Part shown: piece by piece, positions 55,772 through 64,000 of the stretch
Layout of the letters: each line of letters starts with the position of its first letter
Numbering within the stretch: the first letter of the stretch is position 1
NCBI GenBank assembly: GCA_965277495.1
Contig: OZ255824.1
Span: forward strand, 2,852,001 to 2,916,000
Direction: 5' to 3'
Origin: CAHJXG01 sp965277495
GTDB taxonomy: Bacteria; Pseudomonadota; Alphaproteobacteria; Acetobacterales; Acetobacteraceae
Length of the DNA: 64,000 nt
Translations under genes and position numbers: made by a program
The notes under the pieces: generated by a model
Database searches by the model: none
What the model was told of the DNA's origin: nothing
Seen by the model: only the letters and a program-made list of their open reading frames with translations

Positions 55772-56539
55772 TCAGCCGGTCGGCGGGTCGATGGAAAGCG
55801 GATCGGGCGCCGACATGCTGACAAGGGCGGCCGCGAGGACCGTTCCGGCGACCGCGAGCAGTGTCCAGGCGTGCCACCGCGGCGTGAGATAGCCGCCGGT
55901 GACTGCGCCCACCGCAAAGGCGGCGCAGAGCAGCCCGAGGACGGCAGTGTGCAGCCAGTCCTCGGACGGGTGCGGATTGAACAGGGCCTTGGACAGGGCA
56001 GACACTGCGCTGCGCAAGTTGCCCGTCGTCATGCCGGTGTTGAATGACCAGCCGCCGATATGGGACAGGGTCGTGATCTGCAACGCGGCCAAGAACCCGA
56101 CACAGGCCGTAACGATGTCGTTGGATAGGCGGTCGGCGCAGCTCGCAAGCACCGCCAACAAGACACATTCCGCCAGCAGCCGGACCGTCCGCGAGTTCAC
56201 GCCCCGGCGTTGCAACAGGGTTCCCGACACGCGGGACAACAGCAGGCCGACGATGAACGCGGCGATCGAGGGCGCCTGCCGCAATGCGCCGGCCCCGTCG
56301 CCATTCGCCAAGGCGATGCCGGACAACACGACGTTGCCGGTCTGCGCCGTGGCGAACACGTGTCCATGGGCCATGTAAACCCAGGCATCCAACATCCCGC
56401 CGCCGATGGTCAGCGCGCAGCTTGCAGCCGCCGCGATCAGCAGGCGCGTGCTGGAACGAAGCGCCGCCCATCGTTGCGCACGCCGCTGCACCGCCCGCTT
56501 GGCGGACTCGGTCGCTTCGTGGCCCGTCACCGGCGGCAA
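55772..56539 (-). CDS. YoaK/DUF1275-family membrane protein
   Basis: A 255-residue protein with about six hydrophobic helices. The family region MAHGHVFATAQTGNVVLSGIALANG and the later GWSFNTGMTTGNLRSAV are characteristic of DUF1275. Function unknown; a role as small-molecule transporter has been suggested for the family. The start is uncertain: TTG 56539 or GTG 56530, without a clear ribosome site. It converges with the GMC gene across a 24-base gap. Confidence 0.78.
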   Translation of the reverse strand: MPPVTGHEATESAKRAVQRRAQRWAALRSSTRLLIAAAASCALTIGGGMLDAWVYMAHGHVFATAQTGNVVLSGIALANGDGAGALRQAPSIAAFIVGLLLSRVSGTLLQRRGVNSRTVRLLAECVLLAVLASCADRLSNDIVTACVGFLAALQITTLSHIGGWSFNTGMTTGNLRSAVSALSKALFNPHPSEDWLHTAVLGLLCAAFAVGAVTGGYLTPRWHAWTLLAVAGTVLAAALVSMSAPDPLSIDPPTG

Positions 56540-56637
56540 CGGCCCGCAGGGACAATACGGGTCAGGGCTGCGTCCGGCGCCGGACCGGCACCGTTTCCGC
56601 CATGGCCGGGACCCGGCGTTGCGGCCGTGCGGTCATG

Positions 56638-57609
56638 TCAGGCGGCCAAGAATGGATGCACCGCGTCGAGCAACGCACCGGGCGCTTCTTCCTGCACCAA
56701 ATGCCCGCAGGGCAGGGCCTGGCCTTGCACGTCCTCCGCCGCGGTCCGCCAAAGCCCAAGCACGTCGAACAGCTTCCCAACCGTGCCCTTGGCGCCCCAC
56801 AAGGCAAGCAACGGCTGCGATACCTTCCGCCCGGCGTCGGCACGCAGGTGGTCCATGTCGACCGTCACCGACGCGCGGTAGTCCTCGCACACCGCGTGGA
56901 CGCAGGCCGGGTCGCGGTAGCCGCGGAAATATTCGGCGTAGCAACCCGGCGTGATCGCCCCCTCCGTGCCGCACTGCGCGTCGAGATGCGCCTTCAGGTA
57001 TGCCTCGGTCGCGGCATTGATCATCGTCTCCGGCAACGGCGCCGGCTGGATGTGGAAAAACCACCAGAAATACTTGGTGGCGAAGGCTTGCCCGGTTTGC
57101 TCGTACATCTTGTCGGTCGGCGCGATGTCCAGCGTCACCCCGCGGGTGATGGCGTCGGGATGGTCCAGCATCATGCGGTGCAGGACCCGGGCGCCCCGGT
57201 CGTGCGCCACGGCTTGGAACGTATCGAAGCCCAGCGACCGCATGACCTCCACTTGGTCGTTGCCCATCGCGCGCTTGGAATAGTTGGCGTGGCCGGGGCC
57301 GCCGTCCGGCTTGCTGCTATCGCCATACCCGCGCAGGTCGGTCAGCACGAGGGTGAAGCGCTGCGCCAGCTTCGGCGCCACCTTGTGCCAGGTGACGTGC
57401 GTTTCCGGGTGGCCATGCAGCAGCAGCAACGGCGGGCCGTCGCCGCCCACGAGCGTGTTGATGACGGCGCCGGGCGTTTGGATGAAGCTTTGCCTGAAGC
57501 CGGGGAACAGGGCCTTGTTGGCGATGTCGCCTGGCCCGCCATCATACCCACCCGCTACAGCATTCATCGCGCACCCAAGGCTGTTTGAGAGTTCCGGGAC
57601 ATCCAGCAT
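56638..57609 (-). CDS. Alpha/beta hydrolase, haloacetate-dehalogenase-like
   Basis: About 323 residues of the alpha/beta hydrolase fold. LLLLHGHPETHVTWHKVAP gives the oxyanion-hole region, VAHDRGARVLHRM holds the Asp nucleophile with the two arginines used for carboxylate binding in fluoroacetate dehalogenases, DSSKP and the QPAPLPE segment also match, and CGHLVQEEAP carries the catalytic His. At the halide-binding His-Trp pair (HWSF in well-known enzymes) this protein reads WWFF, so the His is lost and fluoride release is doubtful. Start is ATG 57609 (AAGGGGG close by) or ATG 57567. Confidence 0.78.
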   Translation of the reverse strand: MLDVPELSNSLGCAMNAVAGGYDGGPGDIANKALFPGFRQSFIQTPGAVINTLVGGDGPPLLLLHGHPETHVTWHKVAPKLAQRFTLVLTDLRGYGDSSKPDGGPGHANYSKRAMGNDQVEVMRSLGFDTFQAVAHDRGARVLHRMMLDHPDAITRGVTLDIAPTDKMYEQTGQAFATKYFWWFFHIQPAPLPETMINAATEAYLKAHLDAQCGTEGAITPGCYAEYFRGYRDPACVHAVCEDYRASVTVDMDHLRADAGRKVSQPLLALWGAKGTVGKLFDVLGLWRTAAEDVQGQALPCGHLVQEEAPGALLDAVHPFLAA

Positions 57610-57706
57610 TTCCCCCTTACGCAAAAAACGCCTGTCCGCTGCATGGTTCCATCCGGCGCCCGCCGGGGTTACGGCGGCTGTGAGCGCCCCATTGTTCCAA
57701 TGACGC

Positions 57707-58936
57707 TTATGCGGCTGTTTTGGTCCTGCCGGACGTTTCTGGCGCCGGAAAACTCAGCTTCCACACCGTTCCGCCGTCGGAGTGGGTGTCCAAGGCGCCG
57801 CCGATCCGCCCCACCAGCCGATGGACCAGCCTCAACCCGTTCCGCGACGGGTCGAACTCGGCCGGAAGGCCCGCGCCGTCGTCTTGCACGGTGAGCACGG
57901 CGCGGGCAGGGCCGGAGCGCGCCAGGGTGACGGTGATCGTCCCGCCCTGGTCCGAGAAGGCATGGCCGTAGCTGTTGGTAACCAGTTCTGCGACCGCCAT
58001 CCCCAGCGTCGAGGTTTCGTCCACGCCGAGCATGACCGGCTCGGCATTGCAGACGATTTGCACGGGATGGCTCTGCATGGCCTGCACGGCCGGCAGGCTG
58101 GCGCACAGCGCGCGGAGATAGCCGGCCAGGTCCACCGTCCCGCTCAGCCCGGCGTTGAGCAGGCTGTCATGCAACTGCGCCAGAGTGTTCACGCGGCGCA
58201 CGATGGGGCCGATGCCGTCCCGCGCCGCGCCGTTGGCCGTGTTGCGGGCGTAGGTGTCCAACATGCCCGTGACCATCTGCAGGTTGTTCCTGACCCGGTG
58301 GTGCAGCTCCTGCGCCAACAGGTCCTTGGCCTCCAGCGCATCCCGCAGCGCCTTGAGCCGGGTCGCGGCGGCGACGGACTCGGCCAGCACGTTGGCAAAG
58401 CCGGTCAGGAAGTTGATGTCGTGCACGTCGTATTGGTGCTGGTAGGTGCTGTCGATCTCCAGCACGCCGAAGGCTACCCCGTCGATGCCGGGAATGACGA
58501 CATCGACGATCGAGACGATGCCATGCTCCCCGTAAAAGGCCGGCGGGTCCAGCCCATCGACAGCATGCAGGTCGCGCATGATGACCGGCCTGCCGGTGAC
58601 GTAGGCCCGTCCCTGCGGCGAGCTTTCGTCGGCCCGCGAGACCACCCGGCCGATGACGCCGAGATGCCAGCCCCACCCGGCCACGATCAGAAGGTCGTCC
58701 TCCGCGGCGCGGTAGCGGCATACCTTGGCGAACGGCACCTCCAGGCAGGCGGCGCAGATGCGCGTCGCTTCGGTCAGCACCAGGAGCAGGTCGGGCTCCC
58801 GGAAGGCGAAGCTGCCGAACGCCGCCAGGGCTGCCTGCTGCCGAAGCAGTTTTTCCACCGTGCGGTCGGTGCTGCTATCGGCATCGGGCAACACCCCCGC
58901 CACTGTCGACGAGCGCATTTTCGGCGGCCTGGCCAT
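57707..58936 (-). CDS. GAF-domain sensor histidine kinase, HisKA_2 type
   Basis: A 409-residue soluble kinase with the same plan as the one at 43946-45211. GAF domain at about residues 45-190 (GVAFGVLEIDSTYQHQYDV), HisKA_2 region with the phospho-His in LAQELHHRVRNNLQMVTGM, then HATPase (VAELVTNSYGHAF, VQDDGAGLPAEF, GLRLVHRLV). ATG 58936 has AGGAGG seven bases upstream. No response regulator lies beside it. Possibly part of a branched stress- or redox-signalling network; the signal is unknown. Confidence 0.88.
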   Translation of the reverse strand: MARPPKMRSSTVAGVLPDADSSTDRTVEKLLRQQAALAAFGSFAFREPDLLLVLTEATRICAACLEVPFAKVCRYRAAEDDLLIVAGWGWHLGVIGRVVSRADESSPQGRAYVTGRPVIMRDLHAVDGLDPPAFYGEHGIVSIVDVVIPGIDGVAFGVLEIDSTYQHQYDVHDINFLTGFANVLAESVAAATRLKALRDALEAKDLLAQELHHRVRNNLQMVTGMLDTYARNTANGAARDGIGPIVRRVNTLAQLHDSLLNAGLSGTVDLAGYLRALCASLPAVQAMQSHPVQIVCNAEPVMLGVDETSTLGMAVAELVTNSYGHAFSDQGGTITVTLARSGPARAVLTVQDDGAGLPAEFDPSRNGLRLVHRLVGRIGGALDTHSDGGTVWKLSFPAPETSGRTKTAA

Positions 58937-58968
58937 TTCGCGCCTCCTTTCCCGTCGCCGGCGCCCGG

Positions 58969-60057
58969 TTACGGGGTGTCCGGCAGGCTGGCGATCAGCG
59001 CCTTGGTGATGTCGCGGGTTTTCGCATTGCCGCCCAGATCGGGTGTCTTGGGCGCGTCCTTGGATGCGAGCAGCGTCTCGATCGCGGACACGATGGACGA
59101 CGCCGCGTCCGGCAGTCCGAGCTGGTCGAGCATCATCGCCCCGGACCAGATCTGCGCGATCGGGTTGGCGATGCCTTTGCCGACGATGTCGGGCGCCGAG
59201 CCGTGCACAGGCTCGAACATGGAGGGGTAATCGCCTTCGGGGTTCAGGTTGGCCGAAGGGGCCAGGCCCAGCGAGCCGGCGATGGCCGGGCCGAGGTCGG
59301 TCAGGATATCGCCGAACAGGTTGGTGCCGACGACGACGTCAAAATGATCGGGGTGGGCGACGAACTGTGCGGTCAGTATGTCGATATGATACTTGTCGGT
59401 GCGGATGTCCGGATACTCTGCCGCGAGGGCGGCGAAGCGGGCGTCCCAGAACGGCATGGAGTAGTAGATGCCGTTGGACTTGGTGGCCGCCGTCAGATGC
59501 TTCTTCGGACGCCGGCGCGCCTGCTCGAACGCATACCGCAGGATGCGGTCAACGCCGCGGCGGGTGAAGATGGAACTCTGCACGACGACCTCGTCATCGG
59601 TGCCCTCGTATATCCCGCCGCCGATCTTCGAATACTCGCCTTCGTTATTCTCGCGCACGACCAGGATGTCGATGTCGTCGGGCGTGCGGTTGGCGAGCGG
59701 CGACGTGATGCCCTTGAGCAGCCGCACCGGGCGCACGCAGGCATACTGCTGCAGGTCTCGCCGCAGCGGGATCAGCATGCCCCACAGCGAGACATGGTCG
59801 GGGACCTCGGGAGCGCCGACGGCGCCGAGCAGGATAGCGTCCTTGTGCCGGACCTGCGCCACGCCATCCGCGGGCATCATCGCGCCGGTCTTGAGGAAGC
59901 GGTCGCAGCTCCAATCGTGCTCCGTCCAGTTAAACCCAAAACCGTTGCGGCTGCCGACGGCTTCGAGCACCTCTAAGGCCGGAGGCATGACCTCACGGCC
60001 GATCCCGTCCCCTGGCAGCACCGCGACGTCGAAGATCCTGTTGCTGTCGTTCGCCAT
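58969..60057 (-). CDS. Tartrate dehydrogenase/decarboxylase-like, isocitrate/isopropylmalate dehydrogenase family (TtuC)
   Basis: A 362-residue NAD-dependent beta-decarboxylating dehydrogenase. Typical segments are VLPGDGIGREVMPPALEVL at the N terminus, LRRDLQQYACVRPVRLL (substrate arginines), LVVRENNEGEYSKIGG and the metal-binding FGDILTDLGPAIAGSLGLAPSAN with HGSAPDIVGK. The sequence around LRRDLQQYACVRP fits tartrate/D-malate enzymes better than LeuB. ATG 60057 has AAGGAG upstream. Divergent from a LysR regulator that probably controls it in response to tartrate or malate. Confidence 0.85.
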   Translation of the reverse strand: MANDSNRIFDVAVLPGDGIGREVMPPALEVLEAVGSRNGFGFNWTEHDWSCDRFLKTGAMMPADGVAQVRHKDAILLGAVGAPEVPDHVSLWGMLIPLRRDLQQYACVRPVRLLKGITSPLANRTPDDIDILVVRENNEGEYSKIGGGIYEGTDDEVVVQSSIFTRRGVDRILRYAFEQARRRPKKHLTAATKSNGIYYSMPFWDARFAALAAEYPDIRTDKYHIDILTAQFVAHPDHFDVVVGTNLFGDILTDLGPAIAGSLGLAPSANLNPEGDYPSMFEPVHGSAPDIVGKGIANPIAQIWSGAMMLDQLGLPDAASSIVSAIETLLASKDAPKTPDLGGNAKTRDITKALIASLPDTP

Positions 60058-60142
60058 GATTGGCTCCTTTCAGGTTATGATCTTGGTTAGTCTGGTGGGG
60101 CGGCGCCAATGCTCAGTCGGCTTACAATAGTGCGGAGGCAGC

Positions 60143-61063
60143 ATGGAACTCACCTGGGTCGAGGACTTTATCGCGCTCGCAGCCTGCGGCAGTTTCTCGC
60201 GCGCGGCCGAGCAGCGCGGCGTCACCCAGCCCGCCTTCGGCCGCCGTATCCGAGCCTTGGAGGATTGGATCGGCGGCCCATTATTCGACCGCTCCGGCCA
60301 CCAGATCACGCTCAGCGCGGCCGGACATGCGTTCCACCCGGCGGCCGAAGATGTGTTGCGCCGCTTGCAGCTTGGCCGCAGCCAGGCCCGTGAGGCTGCC
60401 GAGGCCTCCGCCTCCGCGATACGCTTCGCCAGCACGCCGTTCCTCGCTTCCGCATTTTTCCCGCACTGGTTGCCGGCCATCGAGCATGCGGCCGGACACA
60501 GGTTTTCCTTTCAATTCCTTGTTGATCACATGCAGGGCTGCGAGCGGCTGATGCGGCGCGGCGAAATCCGCATGATGTTGTGCCATCACCATGACGCGGC
60601 GCCGATGGAGCTCGAACCACGGGCGTTCGACCGCCTTCCGATTGGCCAAGACCGGCTAGTTCCCGTCAGCGCCCCCGGCGAGGCGGGCCAGGCGCTCCAC
60701 CGATTGGCGGGCGGTTCGGCGCCGGTCGCCTACCTGGCCTACAGTCCCGAATCCGGCGTCGGACGCATCCTAAGCCGCTCGGGCCTGATCGAGCGGGTGC
60801 AGGACCGGCTGCGCCCGGCGTTCCACTCCCATGCCGTCCTTACCCTCGCGACGATCGCGCAGGCCGGCCGTGGCTTCGCTTGGCTGCCCTGGAGCGCAGT
60901 GGAGCAAGCGGTATCGGCAGGGAGTTTGGTCCGGGCCGCAAACGAGGACTGGGATGTTCCGCTGGAAATCTGCCTGATCCGGCCCCGGGCGCGCCAGGGC
61001 GCCATCCTGGAAGAGTTCTGGCTGCAGGCGCGCAAACATACTCTTGACCGGGCCGGTGCTTAA
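60143..61063 (+). CDS. LysR-family transcriptional regulator
   Basis: A 306-residue LysR-type protein. The N-terminal winged helix (LTWVEDFIALAACGSFSRAAEQR with the recognition part VTQPAFGRRIRALEDW) is followed by an effector domain (AIRFASTPFLASAFFPHWLP). ATG 60143 has GGAGG upstream. Divergent orientation from the TtuC-like gene, with an 85-base shared intergenic region, is the classic LysR-target layout. The 80 bases after it contain the palindrome CCTGCCGGCAGG but no gene. Confidence 0.88.
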   Translation: MELTWVEDFIALAACGSFSRAAEQRGVTQPAFGRRIRALEDWIGGPLFDRSGHQITLSAAGHAFHPAAEDVLRRLQLGRSQAREAAEASASAIRFASTPFLASAFFPHWLPAIEHAAGHRFSFQFLVDHMQGCERLMRRGEIRMMLCHHHDAAPMELEPRAFDRLPIGQDRLVPVSAPGEAGQALHRLAGGSAPVAYLAYSPESGVGRILSRSGLIERVQDRLRPAFHSHAVLTLATIAQAGRGFAWLPWSAVEQAVSAGSLVRAANEDWDVPLEICLIRPRARQGAILEEFWLQARKHTLDRAGA

Positions 61064-61143
61064 AGCATCCGCCTGCCGGCAGGGAAGGCGGAACGTGGAG
61101 CGCATCGTGGGCGTTGTCGGGATGGCGAGGGCGAATACCGAAC

Positions 61144-61641
61144 ATGCGTGATGGGCCGATCGAACCGTACGAGGGTCACTGGCCCAAGCCGCGCCGGCTT
61201 CCCGGCGGGATCCCGATCCCGTTCGCAGTGATCGGGCTGCCGCTGGCGGCAATACTCTGCATCGCCATCATGGTCCGGCTCTCCGCACCCGGTGGCATGT
61301 CGCCCGCCGCAACCCCGCTGCGTACGGCCGACCTGGTCATGCAGGACCGTGATGACGGCAGCATCGCCGTGCTGCAGGCGGATGACCGCCATCTGATCGA
61401 CGTGGTGCCGCCGGCCAGCAACGGCTTCCTGCGCGTCATGCTGGCCGGGCTGGTGCGGGAGCGGCGGCGCGAGGGCGTGGGGGCGCCGTCGCTGCCGTTC
61501 CATCTGACGCGCTGGTCGGATGGGCGCCTGACCATCGACGACACAGCGACGCATAAGCTGATCGAACTGAACGCGTTCGGCCCAGCAGGCATCGCCGCGT
61601 TCGCCCGGCTGCTCGACCTCAGTCGCCCGCCGCCGGGCTAG
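61144..61641 (+). CDS. puhC: Photosynthetic complex assembly protein PuhC
   Basis: About 165 residues. A single transmembrane helix near residues 22-45 (IPFAVIGLPLAAILCIAIMV) is followed by a periplasmic domain with DLVMQDRDDGSIAVL and LPFHLTRWSDGRLTIDD, which matches PuhC, a factor needed for reaction-centre/light-harvesting 1 assembly in purple bacteria. ATG 61144 is taken as start; a TTG at 61114 would extend it. Unlike the usual puhABC order it points towards puhB, and the two genes overlap tail to tail by 23 bases. Confidence 0.85.
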   Translation: MRDGPIEPYEGHWPKPRRLPGGIPIPFAVIGLPLAAILCIAIMVRLSAPGGMSPAATPLRTADLVMQDRDDGSIAVLQADDRHLIDVVPPASNGFLRVMLAGLVRERRREGVGAPSLPFHLTRWSDGRLTIDDTATHKLIELNAFGPAGIAAFARLLDLSRPPPG

Positions 61642-62263
61642 CAACGGGCGCAGGGTTCGCGGCAAAGATGGCGCCAGGATGCACCGGTGCCGCCGTCAGC
61701 CGGCCCGGCGAAACCGCAGCCACCGCCTGGCTGAGCAGCGCTGCGACATGCTTCGCGTCCTCGATGCCGCGCAGCATCGGCTGCGGCGAGCGGAACTGCC
61801 ACGGGCGCACATGCGGCCACAGTTTCAGGAACGCCACCGGACGTCCCGGCTTGAGTGCCAGCGGGATGTCGCCGGCGCCATCGCCGCGCAACGCGACCGA
61901 AACGGCGGCGATGCGCCGCAGCGGCATCGACAGCGTAGCCGTCAGCGCGATGCCGAAGCTCAGCATGCACCGCTCATTGGTGATGGTGTAGCGTGTGGTG
62001 CGCGCGCATGCCCATGCGAACCCGGCGCAGGCGCCCAGCATAACAAGGCCGAGCGCAAGCAACGGCACGCTGGCGACCAGCGCCTGCAGGGGACCGAGCC
62101 CATCGGTCCGGTCAGAATAGGCGCCCCAGATCAGGAACGCCGCGAGGTAGAGCGCCACCCAGCGGATGTGCAGCACGTCGCGCGCCATTGCCCGCCAGCT
62201 CGGGCGCCCCTGCCACAGCACTCGCTCGCCGGGCATGAGGTCGTGGACGCCGGGATGGGTCAT
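61619..62263 (-). CDS. puhB: Photosynthetic complex assembly protein PuhB
   Basis: A 214-residue membrane protein. It begins DLMPGERVLWQGRPSW, a bPH2-like start common to PuhB, and has about three hydrophobic segments (WVALYLAAFLIWGAY, LVASVPLLALGLVMLGACAGFAWA) before a soluble domain (RYTITNERCML). PuhB is a dimeric assembly factor of the photosynthetic reaction centre. The ATG at 62263 overlaps the puhA stop (ATGA), so the two are coupled. The longer open frame upstream is antisense or out-of-frame to puhA. Confidence 0.9.
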   Translation of the reverse strand: MTHPGVHDLMPGERVLWQGRPSWRAMARDVLHIRWVALYLAAFLIWGAYSDRTDGLGPLQALVASVPLLALGLVMLGACAGFAWACARTTRYTITNERCMLSFGIALTATLSMPLRRIAAVSVALRGDGAGDIPLALKPGRPVAFLKLWPHVRPWQFRSPQPMLRGIEDAKHVAALLSQAVAAVSPGRLTAAPVHPGAIFAANPAPVASPAAGD

Positions 62264-63045
62264 GCTCCGGCTCCTGCGGCGGGCTCGCTGGATGGGGCGT
62301 CGCGGTAGAAGCGGCCGGCGGCGAAGTAGGCGTTCAGCCGGTCGTCTTCCCGCGCGGTGATGCGGTCGGGCGCCGCCGGCATCGGGATGTCGGCGAACTG
62401 GTGCGCCTGCAGCGCCGTGACGCGGATCTCGCGGGCGCGCTCCTTGATGTCGGTGTGGAAGACCGGCACCAGCACGTGTCCGCTGGCGAGGCCCGGCCGC
62501 AGCTCGACCTCGAGCAGGCGCATGATCTTGATGGACTGGTCCACCCAGATGTCGCGCACCACGCCGATCTCGACCCATCGCAGGTCGAACACGGCCATGC
62601 CGCGCGGGTCCGCCTCGCCCTTCTCGACCGACCATTCCGGCAGGTTGCGGAGCGGCTGCAGCATCAGCTCGCCCTTTTCCGTCAGCATCGGCTCATTCCG
62701 CCGCATCACCCAGGCGCCCGGGCCGAGCGCGGTGAGCAGTGGGTTGCCGACCGGGACCAGCGGCGTGCCGGCAAAGGGATAGAGCGGACGCACGTCGCTC
62801 TCAGGCTGCGGGTAATAGTGCGGCGCGGACGTCTCGCCGCCCTCGTTCAGCAGGTAGGTCTCCGGCTTGGGCGGCCTGGGGAAGCCCAGCATGGGCTGCC
62901 GATCGAACGGCGAAGCCTTCATCGGATAGCCCTCGCGCTTGTCCAAGCGCCGCAGGAACCAAACGAGGCCGAGGAAGCCGATGAAGAACAGCGTGATCGC
63001 GATCTGCGCGAAGTCGATGTGGTAGGTGATGCTGCCGAGCGGCAT
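62260..63045 (-). CDS. puhA: Photosynthetic reaction-centre H subunit
   Basis: A 261-residue H subunit. One N-terminal transmembrane helix (FAQIAITLFFIGFLGLVWFL) is followed by RRLDKREGYP, the conserved cytoplasmic start, and a PRC-barrel domain (WSVEKGEADPRGMAVFDLRW, VVRDIWVDQSIKIMRLLEVE). It caps the L/M reaction-centre core on the cytoplasmic side and guides proton entry to the secondary quinone. The ATG has GGAGG upstream, inside the 10-base gap to the cytochrome gene. Clear marker of purple-bacterial photosynthesis. Confidence 0.95.
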   Translation of the reverse strand: MPLGSITYHIDFAQIAITLFFIGFLGLVWFLRRLDKREGYPMKASPFDRQPMLGFPRPPKPETYLLNEGGETSAPHYYPQPESDVRPLYPFAGTPLVPVGNPLLTALGPGAWVMRRNEPMLTEKGELMLQPLRNLPEWSVEKGEADPRGMAVFDLRWVEIGVVRDIWVDQSIKIMRLLEVELRPGLASGHVLVPVFHTDIKERAREIRVTALQAHQFADIPMPAAPDRITAREDDRLNAYFAAGRFYRDAPSSEPAAGAGA

Positions 63046-63055
63046 GTGGGCCTCC

Positions 63056-64000
63056 TTAACCTGGCGGTGGCGGCGGCGTGGGCGCCGGCGTGGAGTTTGC
63101 GGCGGCCGGATGGACGGAAGCCGGGCCGGTCAGGCCGGGGTAGTCGCGCACCATGTTCACCCCGCCCAGCGGCTTGGTGACGCCGACGTGGCAGGTGGCG
63201 CACAGCACCAGCCCGTTGCCGAGCTGCGGACCGCTTTCGCGCGCCGGCAGCACGGGTATGTTCGTCTCGGTCGTAAGCGTGCGGGTCTGCGGCGCCAGTT
63301 CGGCGATCGTCCGCAGGTAGTTGCGGTTCACGTCCCGCAGCAGCCGGATCGCGTCGTAGGCGACCCAGCGGTACGGCGTGCTCTCCGCCCAGCTTTCGAA
63401 CGCGCGGGAGTTGTGGCAATAGCCGCAGTTGACGCCGATGCCGTCCGACATCTGCATCATCATCTCGTAGATGCGCTTGGCCTCGACGCGGGCGGACACG
63501 GTGCCGCTCGGCTCGACCGTCGTGGACTGCACCGCGATGGGTTGGTCGTCGTAGAAATACTCGGCGAACCCGTCATCGGGGAAGAACTTGCGCACCGTGT
63601 CCGCCGACTCGCCCCAGTTTTCCTGCGGCGCGATGAATGGATGCTGCGCCGGCGGCGTCCTTGGGAACCAGATCTCCGCCGGGACCGGCTGGCCGCGGTG
63701 GCAAGTGTAGCAGGTGACGCCGGCGCCCGCGACGTGATTGGCCCAATCGGTATTGAGGTGCCGGGTCATCTGCAGCATGACGCGCGCCGCCGCCTTGGTC
63801 GGCTTGGCGTCGGAGGCATAGTCGTCGCCGGCGTGGCAGAACGCGCAGCCCTGCTTCGGCGCGACCCAGTCGGTGATCGCGGTCTGCAGGCGCATGAACT
63901 CGGCCGCGCTCACGTCCGTCAGCACCTTGACGTTCTTGTAGGTCTCGGTTGCGGACGGCCCGCCCTTTTCGGCGGGCGGCAGCGCGGGCGGCACCTGGCG
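63056..64000 (-). CDS. pufC: Photosynthetic reaction-centre tetraheme cytochrome c subunit, C-terminal part (5' end outside window)
   Basis: The visible 314 or so residues contain four c-type heme sites: GCAFCHAG, CYTCHRGQ, CGYCHNSR and CATCHVG, with the methionine-ligand helices between them (RVMLQMTRHLN, IYEMMMQMSDG). This is the fixed pattern of PufC, which re-reduces the special pair in many purple bacteria. A Pro/Ala-rich tail ends the protein. The frame is open across the window edge, and the N-terminal lipoprotein or membrane signal lies outside. It precedes puhA by ten bases, an uncommon puf-puh fusion of gene order. Confidence 0.93.
   Translation of the reverse strand, partial: RQVPPALPPAEKGGPSATETYKNVKVLTDVSAAEFMRLQTAITDWVAPKQGCAFCHAGDDYASDAKPTKAAARVMLQMTRHLNTDWANHVAGAGVTCYTCHRGQPVPAEIWFPRTPPAQHPFIAPQENWGESADTVRKFFPDDGFAEYFYDDQPIAVQSTTVEPSGTVSARVEAKRIYEMMMQMSDGIGVNCGYCHNSRAFESWAESTPYRWVAYDAIRLLRDVNRNYLRTIAELAPQTRTLTTETNIPVLPARESGPQLGNGLVLCATCHVGVTKPLGGVNMVRDYPGLTGPASVHPAAANSTPAPTPPPPPG

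Overview
The window is about 64 kb of high-GC bacterial DNA with dense, translationally coupled operons. A photosynthetic reaction-centre H subunit, its assembly factors PuhB and PuhC, a tetraheme reaction-centre cytochrome (PufC) and a complete red-type (form IC) Rubisco/Calvin operon with CbbX and CbbR point to a purple non-sulfur alphaproteobacterium. An acetobacterial phototroph of the Rhodopila type would fit, but that is inference. No rRNA, tRNA or CRISPR array was seen.

Layout. 1-8.8 kb: one plus-strand operon for a sugar or polyol: AraC regulator (cut by the window edge), ribose-type ABC transporter, zinc dehydrogenase, FGGY kinase, SolA-like amine oxidase and a two-domain SnoaL-like protein. 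9.1-10.4 kb: a GT87-like membrane protein whose 3' end runs into the Calvin operon. 10.3-18.8 kb: cbbLS-cbbE-cbbX-cbbF-cbbP-cbbA on the minus strand, with divergent cbbR-cbbY. 18.8-26.6 kb: MFS exporter, peroxiredoxin, putative lipoprotein, tyrosine phosphatase, methyltransferase, and a pqiB-pqiA pair.

26.7-38.5 kb: a split nicotinate-catabolism locus. The minus-strand operon carries a 6-hydroxynicotinate reductase-like protein, UPF0280, DUF1185 and MarR. The plus-strand genes encode a two-subunit nicotinate dehydrogenase (2Fe-2S subunit and molybdopterin/triheme-cytochrome subunit). Between them lies a visibly lower-GC insert: a nuclease-NACHT NTPase gene of probable anti-phage function, itself broken by an IS1380-family element. 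Near-identical 15-bp motifs sit just upstream of the first gene on each side and look like a shared operator.

38.5-49.5 kb: GH97 glycosidase, secreted hypothetical protein, NTF2-flavin monooxygenase fusion, GAF-HisKA_2 kinase, AraC and LysR regulators, OsmC and SMP-30. 49.6-55.7 kb: a five-gene operon (ThDP enzyme, enolase-superfamily enzyme, membrane protein, gluconate-dehydrogenase subunit-3 type protein, GMC oxidoreductase) that with the divergent SMP-30 lactonase looks like an oxidative sugar-acid module. 55.8-61.1 kb: DUF1275 protein, haloacetate-dehalogenase-like hydrolase, second GAF-HisKA_2 kinase, TtuC-like dehydrogenase and its LysR regulator. 61.1-64 kb: puhC (plus) facing pufC-puhA-puhB (minus), the edge of a photosynthesis gene cluster that continues beyond the window.

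The genome thus combines light-driven electron transport, CO2 fixation and several oxidative catabolic modules. Functions are read from motifs and remembered family features; no database search was run.
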